Part shown: in pieces, positions 30,430 through 33,659 of the stretch
Position numbering within the stretch: the stretch's first letter is position 1
Layout of the letters: every line of letters starts with the position of its first letter
NCBI GenBank assembly: GCA_017933995.1
Contig: JAGBKI010000023.1
Coordinates: 1-33,659 of the forward strand
Reading direction: 5' to 3'
Source of the DNA: Bacteroidaceae bacterium
GTDB taxonomy: Bacteria > Bacteroidota > Bacteroidia > Bacteroidales > Bacteroidaceae
DNA: 33,659 nucleotides
Notes under the pieces: model-generated
Told to the model about the DNA's origin: nothing
Databases searched by the model: none
What the model saw: the letters and a program-made list of their open reading frames with translations, nothing else
Translations under genes and position numbers: made by a program

Positions 30430-31725
30430 TTATTTTTTAGATATAACCGAATATTCCAGTTTATACTTGTAATTAGAACCATTAGGATCGTATCCTTCAC
30501 CTTCATTATCCGGGAATTCAGCACCCACAAAAGTATTAAAGACCTTACAGAGGTAGTAACCGTTTCTTTTTCCATTCCAGCCCCAGTTACAATGGAGCAT
30601 TTTTTCTGGCGTACTCTCCCCTTTTTGGGCATAAAGGTAGCCATCGTATACCCAAGCGTGACCGTCTTTGTATTCCCGTTTAAGTCCAAGCCAGGATGTC
30701 TCTTTCTTTCCATTTCCTCGAGCATAGACCAACTTTCCTTCTTTGATGGCGTTGAATATCGCCGTAGCATCAAAACCTTTAAGCTGTGTTGCGTATAAGC
30801 CACCTGAAGCGTTCATCCATTCAATGCTCTTGTTCCCCTTAACTCCTGTCTTTTTGGGGGTGCTGTAGTCGGCTCCCATAGCATCACCTAAATATCTGAT
30901 GAGTGTTGCCACTTCATGTGAAGACTGCGGATGTTTTAGTGAAGTCAATTTACCATTTTTCTTGCAATCGGCAATAATACGTGTCCAGTCAAGATGTGCT
31001 GTTTTTATTGAGTTGTTGTAAGTACAGCTGACATCCTCTATCGTTTGATAGTATGACAGAATCTGCGCGGTGGCCGTGATAACACAACCTGCTGTTTGGT
31101 TGGGGCTATACTTGCCATAAGGCTCTCCCTGTCCCCAATTTGTTTTGAGCAAAGGTTCTTTCTTGCTAACTATATGCCACTTCCCGTACTTTAGGACGCA
31201 ACCGCCGCCCATGTCATCCAATTCCACATCTATGGATTTCTGCAAGAACATCACGAAGCCCTCGTTTTCTTCATTAGGCAAACTGTTGAAGTCGTAATTA
31301 CCTTGATCTACGATGGCATAGACGGGCTCTGTCCGCTTGTCGGCGGCAATCAGCGCGAAGCCCTCGTCGTCCTCGAAGTTCACGATGTAGAACAAAGTGT
31401 CGATGCCGGAAACCGCAACCTTGTCGCTGTTGGACATCAGGCGTGAGATACCGTTGCGCTTGCAAAGCGGCAGCACGTTCTTTGCCGCGATACGTTTCTT
31501 GTAGGTTAGGCCGCCCTTGTCCAGCTCCAGACGCTCCTGGTTGAGCTTCGTCGCAAAGTCAAGGGCAATGGTTTCGGCTTCCTTGGGAGAAACCTTGAAG
31601 GAAACCTCTTCATTGGCGGGTGCCGCATACTCGAAAGTTTCATCGTCCGTGCAGGAGATGAAGCCTACCGAAAGGCTGAAAGCCGCCAACACGAAGGCCA
31701 AAGGCCATGTTTTGATGGTTTTCAT
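30430..31725 (-). CDS. C10 family (streptopain-like) cysteine peptidase, surface lipoprotein
   Basis: A 431-residue pre-pro-peptidase. The signal peptide ends GFISC and the mature part begins CTDDETFE, an acidic start like the Bacteroidetes surface-export signal. Residues about 40-165 are the SpeB-type propeptide (VSPKEAETIALDFATKLN; GFALIAADKRTEPVYAIVD). The catalytic domain has Cys214 in NQTAGCVITATAQIL, His356 in GHAWVYDGY and the HCNWGWNG motif (378-385). C10 peptidases are secreted as zymogens and cleave host or bacterial proteins. Four lipoprotein genes follow in the same direction. Bacteroides relatives (bfp, btp) are also clustered with candidate inhibitors. Confidence 0.9.
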   Translation of the reverse strand: MKTIKTWPLAFVLAAFSLSVGFISCTDDETFEYAAPANEEVSFKVSPKEAETIALDFATKLNQERLELDKGGLTYKKRIAAKNVLPLCKRNGISRLMSNSDKVAVSGIDTLFYIVNFEDDEGFALIAADKRTEPVYAIVDQGNYDFNSLPNEENEGFVMFLQKSIDVELDDMGGGCVLKYGKWHIVSKKEPLLKTNWGQGEPYGKYSPNQTAGCVITATAQILSYYQTIEDVSCTYNNSIKTAHLDWTRIIADCKKNGKLTSLKHPQSSHEVATLIRYLGDAMGADYSTPKKTGVKGNKSIEWMNASGGLYATQLKGFDATAIFNAIKEGKLVYARGNGKKETSWLGLKREYKDGHAWVYDGYLYAQKGESTPEKMLHCNWGWNGKRNGYYLCKVFNTFVGAEFPDNEGEGYDPNGSNYKYKLEYSVISKK

Positions 31726-31741
31726 GATTTTGTAGTTTTAA

Positions 31742-31900
31742 TAAATGAAACAAGTTCTGTGGTTATAGGGATGACTGTGCGGAAGGGGCTGCTATATAGG
31801 TTCTGTTCGGAAAACAAGCGGTCAATCATCTCTATATCCACTGCAAATATCCGCAAGGTTTTCGGAACGGCCAAATAAATGGGTGGGAAAAATGTGCGGG
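31742..31900. repeat. Peptidase leader repeat, copy 3
   Basis: Upstream of the intact C10 gene; near-identical to the copies at 26007-26165 and 28086-28245. The minus-strand open frame through it again ends in TGA overlapping the peptidase ATG. Confidence 0.85.
31844..31875 (-). promoter_or_regulatory. Candidate promoter of the intact C10 operon
   Basis: Minus strand TTTG (31875-31872), 20-base spacer, GATATTTG (31851-31844), one mismatch to the Bacteroidetes consensus. Confidence 0.5.
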
Positions 31901-31924
31901 GATGTTGGAGGAAGGTGAGATTAA

Positions 31925-32090
31925 GACGCTGGAAGCGTCTGCCTAACCCCAGCGGGGTTACAAATGATAGTCCGGGGCATCGTCCTGGATGATGCCCCCC
32001 AACAATACCAACCCCAACGGGGTTACAGATGATAGCCCAGGGTGCGGCCTCGGTCTATCTTCTGCAACCTCTCCGAGGTTGTGCCGTGCG
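31925..32090. repeat. Dispersed CCCAGCGGGG-type repeat element, copy 3
   Basis: Two ACCCCA(G/A)CGGGGTTACA units, CCGGGGCATCG, and the end block CTATCTTCTGCAACCTCTCCGAGG, as in the copy at 5336-5530. It begins with the same AGACGCT hairpin as copy 2. No gene is seen in 31726-32111. Confidence 0.75.
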
Positions 32091-32111
32091 TGCCACCTCC
32101 GTGTGTAGGCT

Positions 32112-33659
32112 TCAGAACGGGTAGCCTATGGCGAAGTTCAGCGTGAGGGCGTCGCCCAACTTGGGGAGGTTGAAGAAACCGCCGCGCCCGGTGTCGTAGG
32201 GCGCGTGCAGGCCCACGCCCAGGTCGAGGCGCAGGATGAGGAAGTCGAGGTCGTAGCGCACGCCCAGGCCGGTGCCCACGGCCAGGCGGCGCAGGTTGGA
32301 GAATGAGAACTCGGCGTCGGGGCGCGCGGCGTCCTTGCGCGCCAGCCACACGTTGCCCACGTCGAGGAACACGGCGCCGTAGAGCGAGCCGAAGAGGTGC
32401 TGCCGCAGCTCGGCGTTGGCCTCAAGCTTGATGTCGCCGGTCTGGTCGACGTAGCTATAGCGCGTGTCCTGGCTGCGGAACCGCCCGGGGCCCACGCTGC
32501 GCACGCTGAATCCGCGCACGCTGTTGGCGCCGCCGATGTAGAACTGCTCGCTGTAGGGGGCGCGGACGGTGTTGCCGTAGCTGAGGATGGCTCCGGCGAA
32601 GAGGCGCGAGACGAGTTGCAGGCCGTCGCCGAGCGGCTGCGTGTGGTGCACCTCGCCCGTCACCTTGACGAACTGCGCGAAGGGGTTGGCCAGGAGTTTC
32701 TTGTCGCGCCTGGAGTAGGGCTGTCCGCAGAGGGCGTAGGCCGAGGCGAGCAGGTTGCCGGCCTCCTTGATGCTGGCCTGCACGTAGACGGGGTGTTTGT
32801 GTCGGCGCGCGGAGTTGTAGGTGAAGGTGTAGCCCAGCGAGGGCACGAAGCGGTCGCGCATGGAGACCTCCAGCACGGGGTTGGCGGCGAGGATGTCGTC
32901 GTAGGTCTGCGTGCTGCTGAGCCGCTTGTGGAAGTCGAGGCGCACCTCAAAGTTGTTGTTGATGGTGCGCAGGCGCCGCCAGGCGTAGTTGGCGCTGAGG
33001 CCGTAGGTGAGCATCTGGTAGAAGCCCGAGCGGTTGAGCCAGTCGGCCTCAAGGGCGTAGGTGGTGGTGGCGGGCACGTTGAGGCGCCGCAGGCTGACAA
33101 AGGGGATGGCGAAGCGCGGGTACTCGAAACTGAGGCTGGTGCCGAAGTCGTAGCTGTCGAGCAGCGAACTGCCCTCGCCCTTGCCGGAGCGCAGCTGCCA
33201 CTCGTAGGAGCCGTAGACCTTGAACGATACGGTTTCGCCGCCCCTGAAGGCGTTGCGCTTGGAGAGGGTGTAGGTCAGGGCGGGGCCCAGCAGGTTGTTG
33301 CTCTTGAGCGTGGCGTCGAGGGCCAGCGAGGAGTCGTAGGGCTTGTCGAGTACGGCGGAGATGTAGACGTCGAGCGTGTCGCAGCCGGGCGTGGTGTCGG
33401 CGGGGACGAGCGTCAGTTCGGACTGGCTGAAGATGCCCATCTCGCTGAGTTTGCTCAGCGTGAGTTCTTCGAGGCGCAGGTTGTAGCGGCTGCCGCGTCG
33501 GAGGAAGTCGGCGTGGCGCCACATGTAGGGCTTGAGGGGCATGTGTGTGCTGTCGGCCTCGCCGCCGTCGCCCCAGCGGAAGGTGGTGATGTCGGGCAGC
33601 GATTGGCGCCGGCGCGGGTCGGTGGCGCGGGGCTGGCGGGGGGCTTTGGCGCCGGGTGG
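32112..33659 (-). CDS. TamL/BamA-family outer-membrane protein, C-terminal part
   Basis: The frame is open from the right edge of the window to the stop at 32112 (about 515 residues visible), so the N-terminus is missing; the first ATG at 33542 is internal. A last POTRA-like segment (RGSRYNLRLEELTLSKLSEM, then DTLDVYISAVLDKPYDSS) leads into a 16-strand barrel. The Omp85 motif region is EQFYIGGANSVRGFSVRSVG, and the protein ends in aromatic Phe (LNFAIGYPF), as required for barrel assembly. Bacteroidetes TamL/BamA-like proteins assemble or export outer-membrane proteins and lipoproteins. Confidence 0.88.
   Translation of the reverse strand, partial: PPGAKAPRQPRATDPRRRQSLPDITTFRWGDGGEADSTHMPLKPYMWRHADFLRRGSRYNLRLEELTLSKLSEMGIFSQSELTLVPADTTPGCDTLDVYISAVLDKPYDSSLALDATLKSNNLLGPALTYTLSKRNAFRGGETVSFKVYGSYEWQLRSGKGEGSSLLDSYDFGTSLSFEYPRFAIPFVSLRRLNVPATTTYALEADWLNRSGFYQMLTYGLSANYAWRRLRTINNNFEVRLDFHKRLSSTQTYDDILAANPVLEVSMRDRFVPSLGYTFTYNSARRHKHPVYVQASIKEAGNLLASAYALCGQPYSRRDKKLLANPFAQFVKVTGEVHHTQPLGDGLQLVSRLFAGAILSYGNTVRAPYSEQFYIGGANSVRGFSVRSVGPGRFRSQDTRYSYVDQTGDIKLEANAELRQHLFGSLYGAVFLDVGNVWLARKDAARPDAEFSFSNLRRLAVGTGLGVRYDLDFLILRLDLGVGLHAPYDTGRGGFFNLPKLGDALTLNFAIGYPF

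Overview
The window looks like a chromosomal segment of a Bacteroidales bacterium, probably Prevotella-like. The evidence is the Bacteroidetes-type -7 element (TAnnTTTG) upstream of several genes, an HU_HIG-type HU protein, DUF4248 and DUF3987-like proteins, an OMP_b-brl_3 outer-membrane protein, a TamL/BamA-like barrel, C10 (streptopain-like) lipoprotein peptidases and the rimP-nusA-infB order. Most of the window is GC-rich. The lipoprotein/peptidase block (about 25.0-31.7 kb) and the first 2 kb are visibly richer in A+T, which suggests a different history.

Layout. 1-248: 5' part of an EcoRI-type adenine methyltransferase. 249-929: a candidate short transcript and a MITE-like element. 930-1591: a PIN-domain toxin-antitoxin pair. 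1815-2615: a FISUMP-like lipoprotein. 2763-5285: a TonB-receptor-like outer-membrane beta-barrel protein. 5464-7853: an ABC exporter operon (ATPase, permease, GntR/YtrA-type regulator) behind a long leader made of a 9-bp tandem array. 8485-11812: a cassette of HU-like protein, DUF4248, CHC2/Toprim primase and DUF3987-like protein, resembling mobile-element or replication functions. 12350-13249: unknown protein. 13309-15825: class A penicillin-binding protein. 16234-18073: miaA and folD. 18281-19195: N-acetylneuraminate lyase-like aldolase. 19511-24656 (+): rimP, nusA, infB, ending at a strong terminator. 25030-31725: seven small lipoproteins and two C10 peptidase genes, one intact and one frameshifted. 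32112-33659: 3' part of a TamL/BamA-like protein.

The most interesting part is the C10 peptidase/lipoprotein array. A near-identical ~155-bp promoter/leader is repeated three times. Two copies precede a C10 peptidase gene and the third directly precedes lipoprotein genes. Six of the seven lipoproteins share a signal peptide and one BACON-like domain, but look like mosaics of each other. Bacteroides C10 peptidase loci are known to carry neighbouring candidate inhibitors, so a peptidase with a diversifying inhibitor or partner array is a reasonable hypothesis.

The second theme is repeats. Many spacers carry short tandem repeats (GGTTTAAGR, AGTTAATC, TCTCAGTTA, AATTAGGAGTT, GTTTATTGT), often as a forward array, a spacer, then the reversed array, giving large potential hairpins. 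Several larger palindromic or dispersed elements sit in operons or run into reading frames. An 87-bp inverted pair 11.8 kb apart differs at one base.
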